DNA of 64,000 nt, taken from assembly GCF_000252995.1 (NCBI RefSeq), contig NC_015761.1, forward strand, positions 1,736,001 to 1,800,000, given 5' to 3'. Made by a program: the position numbers and the translations under genes. The notes beneath the pieces were generated by a model. The model made no database searches. It was not told the origin of the DNA and saw only the letters and a list, made by a program, of their open reading frames with translations. Below are positions 1-8,220 of this stretch, one piece after another; position 1 is the stretch's first letter; each line of letters opens with the position of its first letter. This DNA comes from Salmonella bongori NCTC 12419 (GTDB taxonomy: Bacteria > Pseudomonadota > Gammaproteobacteria > Enterobacterales > Enterobacteriaceae).

Positions 1-644
1 CATCCGACCTGTTGGCAGCATTCGGCATTAATCTGGATATGAATGCCGATAAATCTCGCCAGGCCTTAGATGAGCTGGGCGTATGTTTTCTGTTCGCACC
101 GAAATACCACACTGGATTCCGTCACGCGATGCCGGTTCGCCAGCAGTTAAAAACCCGGACGTTGTTCAACGTACTCGGCCCTCTGATCAACCCGGCGCAT
201 CCGCCGCTGGCGTTAATTGGCGTTTACAGCCCTGAGCTGGTGCTGCCCATTGCGGAAACCTTACGAGTGTTGGGCTATCAGCGTGCGGCGGTGGTACATA
301 GCGGCGGCATGGATGAAGTATCGCTCCATGCGCCGACAATTGTCGCAGAACTGCATAACAACGAAATTAAAAGCTATCAACTTACCGCGGAGGATTTTGG
401 CCTGACGCCTTACCATCAGGAACAATTGGCCGGCGGTACGCCGGAAGAAAACCGTGACATTCTGACGCGGTTATTACAAGGTAAAGGCGATGCCGCGCAT
501 GAGGCCGCTGTTGCCGCTAACGTGGCGATGTTAATGCGGTTGCATGGTCAGGAAGATCTCAAAAACAACGCGCAAACCGTACTCGATGTTCTGCGCAATG
601 GCATCGCTTATGACAAAGTCACCGCACTGGCGGCAAGAGGGTAA
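1..644 (+). CDS. trpD: Anthranilate phosphoribosyltransferase domain of TrpD, 3' part only
   Basis: The reading frame enters from the left edge, so only about the last 213 codons are present. They cover the C-terminal part of the phosphoribosyltransferase domain, which joins anthranilate and PRPP to make phosphoribosyl-anthranilate, the second step of tryptophan synthesis. In enterics TrpD also has an N-terminal TrpG glutamine amidotransferase half, which lies outside the window. Visible family motifs are GPLINPAHP and SGGMDEVSLH; the Asp-Glu pair in the latter binds the metal-PRPP complex. The stop lies 3 bases before trpC. In enterics distal trpD also holds a weak internal promoter (P2) for trpCBA; I could not place it. 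Confidence 0.97.
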   Translation, partial: SDLLAAFGINLDMNADKSRQALDELGVCFLFAPKYHTGFRHAMPVRQQLKTRTLFNVLGPLINPAHPPLALIGVYSPELVLPIAETLRVLGYQRAAVVHSGGMDEVSLHAPTIVAELHNNEIKSYQLTAEDFGLTPYHQEQLAGGTPEENRDILTRLLQGKGDAAHEAAVAANVAMLMRLHGQEDLKNNAQTVLDVLRNGIAYDKVTALAARG

Positions 645-647
645 ATA

Positions 648-2006
648 ATGCAAACCGTTTTAGCGAAAATCGTCGCTGATAAGGCGATTTGGGTAGAAGC
701 CCGTAAGCAGCAACAGCCGCTGGCCAGTTTTCAAAATGAGATCCAGCCAAGTACGCGCCATTTTTATGCTGCATTACAGGGCGCGCGTACCGCCTTCATC
801 CTGGAATGTAAGAAAGCCTCGCCATCAAAAGGCGTGATACGCGATGATTTCGATCCCGCGCGTATTGCAGGTATTTATAAACATTACGCCTCGGCGATTT
901 CCGTTCTCACCGACGAAAAATATTTCCAGGGAAGTTTTGATTTTCTGTCGATCGTCAGCCAAAACGCGCCACAGCCGATTCTGTGTAAAGATTTTATTAT
1001 CGACCCTTACCAGATTTACCTTGCTCGTTACTATCAGGCTGATGCGTGCTTACTGATGCTGTCAGTATTGGATGATGAGCAATACCGTCAACTCGCCGCT
1101 GTCGCACACAGCCTGAAAATGGGCGTGCTCACAGAGGTCAGTAATGACGAAGAACGCGAGCGTGCGATGGCGTTAGGCGCGAAAGTAGTAGGCATCAACA
1201 ATCGCGATCTGCGTGATTTGTCGATTGATTTGAATCGCACTCGCCAGTTGGCGCCAGGACTTGGCCACGGCGTGACTGTTATCAGCGAGTCCGGAATTAA
1301 CACTTACAGGCAGGTGCGCGAATTGAGCCACTTCGCCAATGGTTTTTTAATTGGCTCGGCATTAATGGCGCATAACGATCTTAACGCCGCCGTTCGACGT
1401 GTGCTGCTTGGTGAGAATAAAGTCTGTGGCTTGACCCGCGCCCAGGACGCCAAGGCCGCCTACGCATCGGGGGCCGTTTATGGTGGACTGATTTTCGCTC
1501 CCGCCTCGCCTCGCGTAGTGAATATCGACCAGGCGCGGGAGGTGATTGCCGCTGCGCCGCTGCAGTACGTCGGCGTTTTTCAGAACGCGGATATCGCCGA
1601 CGTTTGCCATAAAGCCTCGACCCTGTCGCTTTCTGCTGTACAACTACACGGTAGCGAAGACCAGGCGTATATCACCGCGCTGCGCGCTGCATTGCCGCAA
1701 AATGTGCAAATCTGGAAAGCACTGAGCGTTAGCGACACGCTTCCCGCACGCGATTATCACCATGTCGATAAATACATTTTCGACAATGGCCAGGGCGGCA
1801 GCGGGCAACGGTTCGACTGGTCGCTGCTACAGGGACAATCGCTGGATAATGTGCTGCTGGCTGGCGGGCTGGCAGCAGATAACTGTGTACAGGCGGCGCA
1901 AGCCGGTTGTACTGGTCTCGATTTTAATTCTGGCGTCGAGTCACAGCCGGGCATCAAAGATGCTCGTCTTCTGGCCTCGGTTTTCCAGACACTGCGCGCA
2001 TACTAA
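648..2006 (+). CDS. trpC: Bifunctional indole-3-glycerol-phosphate synthase / phosphoribosylanthranilate isomerase
   Basis: This is a 452-residue fusion of two TIM barrels, as in E. coli and Salmonella. Residues 1 to about 255 are the indole-glycerol-phosphate synthase; the ECKKASPSKG motif supplies Glu53 and Lys55, and GVLTEV supplies Glu163. Residues 256-452 are the isomerase, with Cys260 in KVCGLTR and the conserved Asp in DNGQGGSGQRFDW. Together they carry out steps 3 and 4 of tryptophan synthesis. The gene starts 3 bases after trpD and ends 9 bases before trpB, consistent with a tightly coupled operon. The length is standard and all expected catalytic residues are present. Confidence 0.98.
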   Translation: MQTVLAKIVADKAIWVEARKQQQPLASFQNEIQPSTRHFYAALQGARTAFILECKKASPSKGVIRDDFDPARIAGIYKHYASAISVLTDEKYFQGSFDFLSIVSQNAPQPILCKDFIIDPYQIYLARYYQADACLLMLSVLDDEQYRQLAAVAHSLKMGVLTEVSNDEERERAMALGAKVVGINNRDLRDLSIDLNRTRQLAPGLGHGVTVISESGINTYRQVRELSHFANGFLIGSALMAHNDLNAAVRRVLLGENKVCGLTRAQDAKAAYASGAVYGGLIFAPASPRVVNIDQAREVIAAAPLQYVGVFQNADIADVCHKASTLSLSAVQLHGSEDQAYITALRAALPQNVQIWKALSVSDTLPARDYHHVDKYIFDNGQGGSGQRFDWSLLQGQSLDNVLLAGGLAADNCVQAAQAGCTGLDFNSGVESQPGIKDARLLASVFQTLRAY

Positions 2007-2015
2007 GGAAAAAAC

Positions 2016-3209
2016 ATGACAACACTTCTCAATCCCTATTTTGGTGAATTCGGCGGCATGTACGTGCCGCAGATCCTGATGCCCGCGCTACGCCAGCTTG
2101 AAGAGGCCTTCGTCAGCGCGCAAAAAGATCCTGAGTTTCAGGCGCAATTCGCCGATCTACTGAAAAACTATGCGGGACGCCCTACCGCTCTGACCAAATG
2201 CCAGAACATCACCGCCGGTACGCGTACCACGTTATATCTGAAACGCGAAGATTTACTGCACGGCGGCGCGCATAAAACTAACCAGGTTCTGGGTCAGGCA
2301 CTGTTGGCTAAGCGAATGGGTAAAACCGAAATTATTGCGGAAACTGGCGCTGGCCAGCACGGCGTAGCCTCCGCGCTCGCCAGCGCGCTGCTGGGGCTGA
2401 AATGCCGTATCTATATGGGCGCCAAAGACGTTGAGCGCCAGTCGCCAAACGTCTTCCGTATGCGTCTGATGGGTGCAGATGTGATCCCCGTTCATAGCGG
2501 TTCATCCACACTCAAAGACGCCTGTAACGAGGCGCTACGCGACTGGTCCGGCAGCTATGAAACCGCGCACTATATGCTCGGTACGGCAGCAGGCCCGCAT
2601 CCCTATCCGACTATTGTTCGCGAGTTTCAGCGCATGATCGGCGAAGAGACGAAAGCGCAAATTCTCGACAAAGAGGGGCGTCTGCCTGATGCCGTTATCG
2701 CCTGCGTCGGCGGTGGGTCAAACGCTATCGGGATGTTTGCCGATTTTATTAATGACGCCAGCGTCGGGCTTATTGGTGTTGAACCTGGCGGTCACGGTAT
2801 TGAAACAGGAGAGCATGGCGCCCCGCTTAAACATGGTCGTACCGGGATCTATTTCGGCATGAAAGCGCCAATGATGCAAACGGCTGACGGACAAATTGAA
2901 GAATCTTATTCTATTTCCGCCGGGCTGGATTTTCCGTCCGTTGGGCCGCAACATGCGCACCTGAACAGCATTGGACGCGCGGATTACGTCTCCATTACTG
3001 ATGACGAAGCGCTGGAAGCCTTCAAGACACTGTGCCGCAAGGAAGGGATTATCCCGGCGCTGGAATCCTCCCACGCTCTGGCGCACGCGTTGAAAATGAT
3101 GCGCGAACACCCGGAAAAAGAGCAACTGCTGGTGGTCAATCTCTCTGGCCGCGGCGATAAAGACATCTTTACCGTACATGATATTTTGAAAGCGCGAGGG
3201 GAAATCTGA
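2016..3209 (+). CDS. trpB: Tryptophan synthase beta chain
   Basis: This 397-residue PLP enzyme condenses indole with serine to form tryptophan. Lys87 in HGGAHKTNQ is the Schiff-base lysine, and the glycine-rich CVGGGSNAIG loop binds the PLP phosphate. The length equals that of the family. The start ATG at 2016 follows a purine-rich AAGGAAAAAA ribosome site. The stop codon overlaps the trpA start by one base (TGATG), the usual translational coupling that keeps alpha and beta subunits equal for the alpha2-beta2 complex with its indole tunnel. Confidence 0.98.
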   Translation: MTTLLNPYFGEFGGMYVPQILMPALRQLEEAFVSAQKDPEFQAQFADLLKNYAGRPTALTKCQNITAGTRTTLYLKREDLLHGGAHKTNQVLGQALLAKRMGKTEIIAETGAGQHGVASALASALLGLKCRIYMGAKDVERQSPNVFRMRLMGADVIPVHSGSSTLKDACNEALRDWSGSYETAHYMLGTAAGPHPYPTIVREFQRMIGEETKAQILDKEGRLPDAVIACVGGGSNAIGMFADFINDASVGLIGVEPGGHGIETGEHGAPLKHGRTGIYFGMKAPMMQTADGQIEESYSISAGLDFPSVGPQHAHLNSIGRADYVSITDDEALEAFKTLCRKEGIIPALESSHALAHALKMMREHPEKEQLLVVNLSGRGDKDIFTVHDILKARGEI

Positions 3210-4015
3210 TGGGACGTTATGAAAATTTATTTGCGCAGCTCAACGAACGCCGGGAAGGCGCCTTTGTCCCCTTCGTCACCCTGGGCGACCCGGGCATAGA
3301 ACAATCGCTGCACATTATTGATACGTTGATTGAAGCCGGCGCCGATGCTCTGGAGTTAGGCGTTCCCTTCTCCGATCCGCTTGCTGACGGCCCTACCATC
3401 CAGAATGCGAACTTACGCGCCTTCGCCGCTGGGATCACGCCTGCCCAGTGTTTCGAAATGCTGGCGCTGATCCGTGAAAAATACCCGTCTATTCCGATTG
3501 GCCTGCTGATGTATGCCAACCTGGTATTTAATGACGGCATTGATGAATTCTATGCCCGTTGTAAAAAAGTCGGCGTGGATTCCGTGCTGGTCGCGGATGT
3601 CCCGGTTGAAGAGTCTGCCCCCTTCCGTCAGGCGGCGCTACGACATAATATCGCGCCGATTTTCATCTGCCCGCCAAATGCGGATGACGATCTTCTGCGC
3701 CAGGTCGCTTCTTATGGCCGTGGCTATACTTACCTGCTTTCCCGGGCGGGCGTTACCGGTGCGGAAAATCGTGGCGGATTGCCACTACACCATCTGGTCA
3801 GGAAACTTAAAGAATATAATGCCGCGCCTGCTTTGCAGGGGTTTGGTATCTCCTCGCCGGAACAAGTGACCGCTGCCGTTCATGCTGGTGCGGCTGGCGC
3901 GATCTCCGGTTCGGCGATTGTCAACATTATTGAGAAAAACCACTGTCATCCAGACCAGATGCTGGCGGAACTCAGGGCTTTTGTCTGTGCGATGAAAGCC
4001 GCCAGCCGCGCATAA
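3209..4015 (+). CDS. trpA: Tryptophan synthase alpha chain
   Basis: This 268-residue TIM-barrel protein cleaves indole-3-glycerol phosphate to indole and glyceraldehyde 3-phosphate and passes indole to TrpB. The catalytic residues Glu49 (DALELGVPF) and Asp60 (DPLADGP) are in place, as is the phosphate-binding GAISGSA loop near the C terminus. It is the last gene of the trp operon, translationally coupled to trpB by a one-base overlap, and is followed by a hairpin at 4025-4047. Confidence 0.98.
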   Translation: MGRYENLFAQLNERREGAFVPFVTLGDPGIEQSLHIIDTLIEAGADALELGVPFSDPLADGPTIQNANLRAFAAGITPAQCFEMLALIREKYPSIPIGLLMYANLVFNDGIDEFYARCKKVGVDSVLVADVPVEESAPFRQAALRHNIAPIFICPPNADDDLLRQVASYGRGYTYLLSRAGVTGAENRGGLPLHHLVRKLKEYNAAPALQGFGISSPEQVTAAVHAGAAGAISGSAIVNIIEKNHCHPDQMLAELRAFVCAMKAASRA

Positions 4016-4024
4016 TTTGATAAA

Positions 4025-4047
4025 GCCGTCGGCATGATGCTGACGGC
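4025..4047 (+). terminator. Hairpin after trpA (probable trp t terminator)
   Basis: GCCGTCGGCA and TGCTGACGGC pair over about 10 bp (one G-U) around a TGA loop, starting 10 bases after the trpA stop. The following bases are CCCCTCTC, so the U tract is poor. Efficient termination may need Rho or a downstream site. Confidence 0.6.
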
Positions 4048-4482
4048 CCCTCTCATTCCTGTAACGCTTTGAACATAAACCATCAATGTTTCTGATGATA
4101 TCCCCACCCTGTTTTCAGGAATACTGAAAGACAACACTTGCTAAGAAAACTCCTAATCACGCGGGTGAAATTATCGTTTTCACGTCAATTTTTCCTTTAT
4201 TTATGTAAAGAAACGTCAATAAACGATACGTTAATGTTTTTGCAACCTTACATTGTTACTTAGGTTATTAATAGCAATGTTTGGTATTTTTATTTAAGTC
4301 TCTTATTCTGAAAGGAAATATAGAATATATTATCCCAAACCGATTTTTCTGGCGTTATTTGCTCTGTCAGCGACAATTAATTCCTTCGATTTGACTAATC
4401 GGCTTAACCAACTAATTTTAATAGGGTGTCGACACGGTTAAAAACCGAATTTTTCAGTAATCAACGAGACAGGAGAAATAAT
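4048..4482 (+). promoter_or_regulatory. AT-rich trpA-yciG intergenic region, probable yciGFE-katN promoter
   Basis: About 430 bases without a convincing ORF. The stretch 4150-4440 is markedly AT-rich, with several T-rich and A-rich runs, as expected of an H-NS-bound region. The yciGFE-katN operon is known in Salmonella to be sigma-S dependent and repressed by H-NS. I could not assign exact -10 and -35 elements. The ribosome site AGGAGA at 4471-4476 precedes the yciG ATG. Confidence 0.5.
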
Positions 4483-4665
4483 ATGGCCGAACATCGTGGT
4501 GGTTCAGGAAATTTCGCCGAGAATCGTGAAAAAGCATCTGAAGCAGGCCGCAAAGGTGGTCAACATAGCGGTGGGAATTTCAAAAACGATCCGCAACGAG
4601 CTTCTGAAGCCGGTAAGAAAGGTGGCCAGAATAGTCACGGCGGACGTAAATCCGATAATTCCTGA
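4483..4665 (+). CDS. yciG: Small KGG-repeat stress protein YciG
   Basis: A 60-residue basic, glycine-rich protein made of two near-repeats of the form SEAGRKGGQ/SEAGKKGGQ, the hallmark of the KGG (stress-induced, LEA-like) family. The start at 4483 is chosen because AGGAGA lies 7 bases upstream; an in-frame ATG at 4426 has no such site and would add 19 residues not typical of the family. It is the first gene of the yciGFE-katN operon. Its molecular role is unknown; in Salmonella it is induced in stationary phase and has been linked to stress tolerance and motility. Confidence 0.93.
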   Translation: MAEHRGGSGNFAENREKASEAGRKGGQHSGGNFKNDPQRASEAGKKGGQNSHGGRKSDNS

Positions 4666-4754
4666 TTTACTGTAACATAAATATATCACGTGATTTTATG
4701 AAGCAATCTGCGAGTCTAGCGGCTCGCAGTATTTTGCCCAGGAGAAAAATATTT

Positions 4755-5258
4755 ATGAATATTAAAACCGTTGAAGACCTTTTTATCCATCTACTTTCAG
4801 ATACCTATAGTGCAGAAAAACAATTAACTAAGGCGCTCTCTAAACTTGCCAGATCTGCCTCCAATGAAAAATTAAGCCAGGCCTTTCAATCTCACCTTGA
4901 AGAAACTCAGGGTCAGATTGAACGTATTGATCAGATCGTGGAATCTGATGCTGGCATAAAACTGAAAAGAATGAAATGTGTTGCGATGGAAGGGCTGATT
5001 GAAGAGGCCAATGAAGTTATCGAAAGTACTGAGAAAAACGAAGTACGCGATGCAGCACTTATCGCCGCGGCGCAAAAAGTCGAGCACTATGAAATCGCCA
5101 GTTACGGCACGCTAGCTACGCTGGCCGAGCAACTTGGCTATACTAAGGCATTAAAATTGCTCAAAGAAACCCTCGACGAGGAAAAACAAACCGATTTAAA
5201 ACTTACCGATTTAGCGGTCAGCAATGTTAATAAAGGTGCTGAGCGTAAATCTAAATAA
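4755..5258 (+). CDS. yciF: DUF892 ferritin-like protein YciF
   Basis: A 167-residue, almost entirely helical protein of the DUF892 (YciF) family, a four-helix ferritin-like fold that can carry a di-metal site. The repeated Glu/His pattern in SHLEETQ, EGLIEEA and KVEHYEIASYG fits metal ligands. The ATG at 4755 follows GGAGAAAAAT; the upstream ATG at 4698 is in frame but lies in a GC-rich hairpin-like leader and is less likely. It is the second gene of the operon and a paralogue of yciE. The role is inferred to be stress or iron/oxygen chemistry; no activity is established from the sequence. Confidence 0.93.
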   Translation: MNIKTVEDLFIHLLSDTYSAEKQLTKALSKLARSASNEKLSQAFQSHLEETQGQIERIDQIVESDAGIKLKRMKCVAMEGLIEEANEVIESTEKNEVRDAALIAAAQKVEHYEIASYGTLATLAEQLGYTKALKLLKETLDEEKQTDLKLTDLAVSNVNKGAERKSK

Positions 5259-5331
5259 CATTATTGATTATCAGCTTGCATGATCCCGATTAAATTATCG
5301 GACCGGATTATCTCGCATTGAGGAATTTAAA

Positions 5332-5838
5332 ATGAATTATACCGAACATTATCATGACTGGCTTCGCGATGCTCACGCCATGGAAAAACAGGCAGAATCG
5401 ATGCTTGAATCTATGGCCAGCCGTATCGAAAACTATCCTGACGTTAAAGCCAGAATTGAACAGCATATTAGCGAAACCAAGCACCAAATTACAATGCTGG
5501 AAGAAGTGCTTGACCGTAATGGCATTTCCCGCTCCGTTCTGAAAGACTCTATGAGTAAAATGGCGGCCATGGGACAATCTATCGGTGGAATGTTCCCTTC
5601 AGATGAAATTGTCAAAGGCTCAATTAGTGGCTACGTTTTCGAACAATTCGAAATTGCGTGTTATACCTCCCTGCTGGCAGCGGCAAAAAAAGCTGGCGAT
5701 ACGGCCTCAATCCCAACGATTGAAGCCATTCTGAAAGAAGAAATGCAAATGGCTGACTGGCTTATTAAACATATTCCGCAAACTACGGAACAGTTTTTAC
5801 TGCGATCTGAAGCAGATGGCGTTGAAGCCAAAAAATAA
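5332..5838 (+). CDS. yciE: DUF892 ferritin-like protein YciE
   Basis: A 168-residue member of the same DUF892 family as YciF, with matching helices and Glu/His motifs (EQHISETKHQI, FEQFEIACYTSL, EILKEEMQMADWL). A ribosome site, TTGAGGAATTT, precedes ATG 5332. Two adjacent ferritin-like paralogues followed by a di-manganese catalase make an operon devoted to metal/peroxide chemistry; that is an inference from the folds. The spacing to yciF (73 bases) and katN (19 bases) fits one transcript. Confidence 0.92.
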   Translation: MNYTEHYHDWLRDAHAMEKQAESMLESMASRIENYPDVKARIEQHISETKHQITMLEEVLDRNGISRSVLKDSMSKMAAMGQSIGGMFPSDEIVKGSISGYVFEQFEIACYTSLLAAAKKAGDTASIPTIEAILKEEMQMADWLIKHIPQTTEQFLLRSEADGVEAKK

Positions 5839-5857
5839 ATAATAAGCGGGAGGCAAT

Positions 5858-6736
5858 ATGTTTAGACACGTAAAACAACTTCAATATACAGTGCGGGTGA
5901 GCGAGCCTAACCCTGGATTAGCGAACCTGTTGCTGGAACAGTTTGGCGGACCACAGGGCGAACTGGCGGCGGCATGTCGCTACTTTACCCAAGGTTTAGG
6001 CGATGATGACGCGGGCCGCAGAGAGATGTTAATGGACATCGCGACCGAAGAACTAAGCCATCTGGAAATTATCGGTTCGCTGGTAGGGATGCTTAATAAA
6101 GGCGCTAAGGGAGCGTTGGCGGAAGGAACCGAAAGTGAAGCGGAATTATATCGTTCGCTGACGCAGAATGGTAACGATAGTCATGTCACCTCGCTGCTGT
6201 ACGGTGGTGGTCCTGCTCTCACAAACTCCGGCGGCGTGCCATGGACCGCTGCTTATATAGACACTATCGGTGAAGTAACAGCCGATCTACGCTCAAACAT
6301 CGCCGCTGAAGCGCGAGCGAAGATTATTTACGAACGCCTGATTAACCTGACAGACGATCCTGGCGTAAAAGATACGCTGAGTTTCCTGATGACTCGTGAA
6401 GTCGCGCACCAACTTTCATTTGAAAAGGCGCTGTACTCAATTCGTAACAATTTCCCGCCGGGTAAATTGCCACCGGTAGAACAGTATACCGACGTGTACT
6501 ACAACATGTCGCAGGGCGACGATCCGCGAGGCAGCTGGAATAGCGATGAGAATTTCAATTACGTGGCCGAGCCAATGCCCGCCGTTGATGGTGGCGATGG
6601 TCTGGCGACCGTGAAGCTACCGCGTGAACAACTCGCGTTACTCAAGGCAATGGCTGAAAGAACAAAATCCGACCCCACAGTGGATCCTCTCACTGGCGCA
6701 GAACTGGGTTGTGGCGAGCCTAAAGAAGATAAGTGA
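5858..6736 (+). CDS. katN: Non-haem manganese catalase KatN
   Basis: A 292-residue manganese catalase that converts hydrogen peroxide to water and oxygen in the cytoplasm. By family alignment the di-Mn ligands should be Glu35 (QGELAAA), Glu65 and His68 (TEELSHLE), Glu151 (AAEARAKI) and His184 (REVAHQL); all are present. GGGAGG precedes the ATG by 7 bases. KatN is present in Salmonella but absent at this place in E. coli K-12, where the yciGFE operon ends without it. Sigma-S control is known in Salmonella. A strong terminator follows at 6774. Confidence 0.95.
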   Translation: MFRHVKQLQYTVRVSEPNPGLANLLLEQFGGPQGELAAACRYFTQGLGDDDAGRREMLMDIATEELSHLEIIGSLVGMLNKGAKGALAEGTESEAELYRSLTQNGNDSHVTSLLYGGGPALTNSGGVPWTAAYIDTIGEVTADLRSNIAAEARAKIIYERLINLTDDPGVKDTLSFLMTREVAHQLSFEKALYSIRNNFPPGKLPPVEQYTDVYYNMSQGDDPRGSWNSDENFNYVAEPMPAVDGGDGLATVKLPREQLALLKAMAERTKSDPTVDPLTGAELGCGEPKEDK

Positions 6737-6773
6737 GTACCGACAAGTAAAATCCGTGTGTCATGTCCTTTTT

Positions 6774-6798
6774 GACCCCGCCTGGCGGGGTCTTTTTT
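6774..6798 (+). terminator. Rho-independent terminator after katN
   Basis: GACCCCG and CGGGGTC form a 7-bp GC-rich stem with a CCTGG loop, followed by six Ts. It ends the yciGFE-katN transcript and sits 20 bases from the 3' end of the convergent ompW. Confidence 0.9.
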
Positions 6799-6817
6799 CG
6801 TCACCGTGACATGATTA

Positions 6818-7456
6818 TCAAAAACGGTAACCTGCCGAGAACATAAAGACCCATGGGTCAAGACGCACGCTGTCGTGCTGCTGAACGCCACCCATTTTAT
6901 AGTTCGCGGTAGTATCAATATCCATATACCAGACAGAGGCACCAATTAACCAGTCGCGATTAATCAGGTAATCCACCCCAACTTGTCCTGCTGCGCCCCA
7001 TGAGTCTTTAAAGCTCAGATCCGACAGTCCGGTCTTCTTACCATTATCGTTAAAATCGTTGTCGAAGAAGGTCGTATAGTTAACCCCTACACCAACATAA
7101 GGTCGCACTTTGCTGCTGGCATCGCCGAAATACCACTGCGCCATTAAGGTTGGCGGTAGCAAATGAACCGTGGCGATATCGCCCGTCGCGCCCGTACCCA
7201 CCTTATGACGGAACGGCGTCGCCGCCAGCAATTCAACCCCGATATTGTCCGTCGCCATGTAAGTGAATGTCAGGCCAAGTTGCGTATTATTACTGACATC
7301 AAAGCCGTTTAAATGGCCCAGCGTTCCCCCAGCCCCTTCTGTAGGCCTGACGGTTGCCGGACCTGCACGCATAAAGAATTCTCCGGCTTCATGCGCATAT
7401 GCGCCGCCTGAGAGAAGAGTTGTTAATGCCAGCGCCGCCACTGTGAATTTTTTCAT
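6818..7456 (-). CDS. ompW: Outer membrane protein OmpW
   Basis: A 212-residue eight-stranded beta-barrel outer-membrane protein. The N terminus is a signal peptide (MKKFTVAALALTTLLSGGAYA, cleaved after about residue 21), followed by alternating hydrophobic residues and a C-terminal aromatic Phe (SAGYRF), the BAM recognition signature. An upstream in-frame start at 7534 is rejected because it would bury the signal peptide. OmpW forms a small hydrophobic channel and is colicin S4's receptor in E. coli. In enterics it responds to oxygen (FNR) and, in Salmonella, to SoxS; the sequence upstream carries a palindrome at 7516. Confidence 0.96.
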   Translation of the reverse strand: MKKFTVAALALTTLLSGGAYAHEAGEFFMRAGPATVRPTEGAGGTLGHLNGFDVSNNTQLGLTFTYMATDNIGVELLAATPFRHKVGTGATGDIATVHLLPPTLMAQWYFGDASSKVRPYVGVGVNYTTFFDNDFNDNGKKTGLSDLSFKDSWGAAGQVGVDYLINRDWLIGASVWYMDIDTTANYKMGGVQQHDSVRLDPWVFMFSAGYRF

Positions 7457-7515
7457 ACTCGCTCCATCGTTATGGTTATAAAAGCGTGATGAATATACCC
7501 ACAATGAAGTAATAA

Positions 7516-7534
7516 GTGATCTAACACAGATCAC
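7516..7534. promoter_or_regulatory. 19-bp palindrome upstream of ompW
   Basis: GTGATCT-N5-AGATCAC is a perfect inverted repeat about 60 bases before the ompW start. Its arms are identical to those of the ideal CRP operator, but are moved apart by five bases, and they also resemble FNR half-sites. Which regulator binds, if any, cannot be decided from the sequence. Confidence 0.5.
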
Positions 7535-7792
7535 ATTTGTTCTTATAATTTAACATTTATTGATCCAGATTAATTTAGAACTTGCATTGAAAATCCTGGT
7601 TATAGTAATTCAGATCAATTTTGACATATTCACACTACGCAAATATTTGCCTGCTCCTCTTGCCCAGGCGAAAAAGGCTAGCTAAGGTAGAGAATGTCCC
7701 GCAATGCCGCGTGGCGTTGAGATTCACAAGCACTGCGGAACACGTTAATTTTTGTAGTTTGTATTGATACGTTAGTCTGTTGCAGGTGAATC
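7535..7792. other. Divergent intergenic region between ompW and the YkgJ-like gene
   Basis: No ORF of note. The left part (7535-7640) is AT-rich, with several GATCA-type words (TTGATCCAGATTAA, CAGATCAATTTTGACA) suggesting FNR/CRP-family binding. The right part leads into the YkgJ-like gene, with a GCAGGTGA ribosome site. Confidence 0.4.
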
Positions 7793-8149
7793 ATGAGCGC
7801 TCCTAACCCATGCATGACATGCGGTGCCTGTTGTGCCTATTTTCGTGTCTCTTTTTATTGGGCTGAAGGCGATGACGCCGATGGTCGTGTCCCGGCGTCA
7901 TTAACCGAACCCGTTACCCCCTTCCTGCGTTGTATGGCCGGCACCAATCAGAAGCAGCCGCACTGTAAAGCACTTCTTGGCACGCCGGGCGAAAGCGTCA
8001 GTTGCGCCATTTATGAAAATCGCCCTTCTACCTGCCGCGAATTTTCAATGTCAGGCGAAGGTGGCGAAGTGAATGAGGCCTGTAATCGCGCGCGCGCGAT
8101 ACGGATTACCACCGCTTTACAAAGATATGCTTTTCCATACATCCGCTGA
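7793..8149 (+). CDS. YkgJ-family CxxCxxCC cysteine-cluster protein
   Basis: A 118-residue protein with the signature CMTCGACC at residues 7-14 and further cysteines (FLRCMAG, HCKALL, SCAIYENRPSTCREF, EACNRAR), the pattern of the YkgJ/UPF0153 family, proposed to bind zinc or an iron-sulfur cluster. The NRPSTCR motif is typical of that family. The start ATG at 7793 follows a CAGGTGA site. It ends 71 bases before yciC on the same strand, so the two may be cotranscribed. E. coli K-12 has no gene here in my memory, while Salmonella does. No enzymatic role can be assigned. Confidence 0.85.
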   Translation: MSAPNPCMTCGACCAYFRVSFYWAEGDDADGRVPASLTEPVTPFLRCMAGTNQKQPHCKALLGTPGESVSCAIYENRPSTCREFSMSGEGGEVNEACNRARAIRITTALQRYAFPYIR

Positions 8150-8220
8150 TGCTGCCACTGCCGAGTTATCCAGGGTACAATTGCCCGCAAATTAACACCT
8201 GCAAAACTCAAGGAGAGTGC

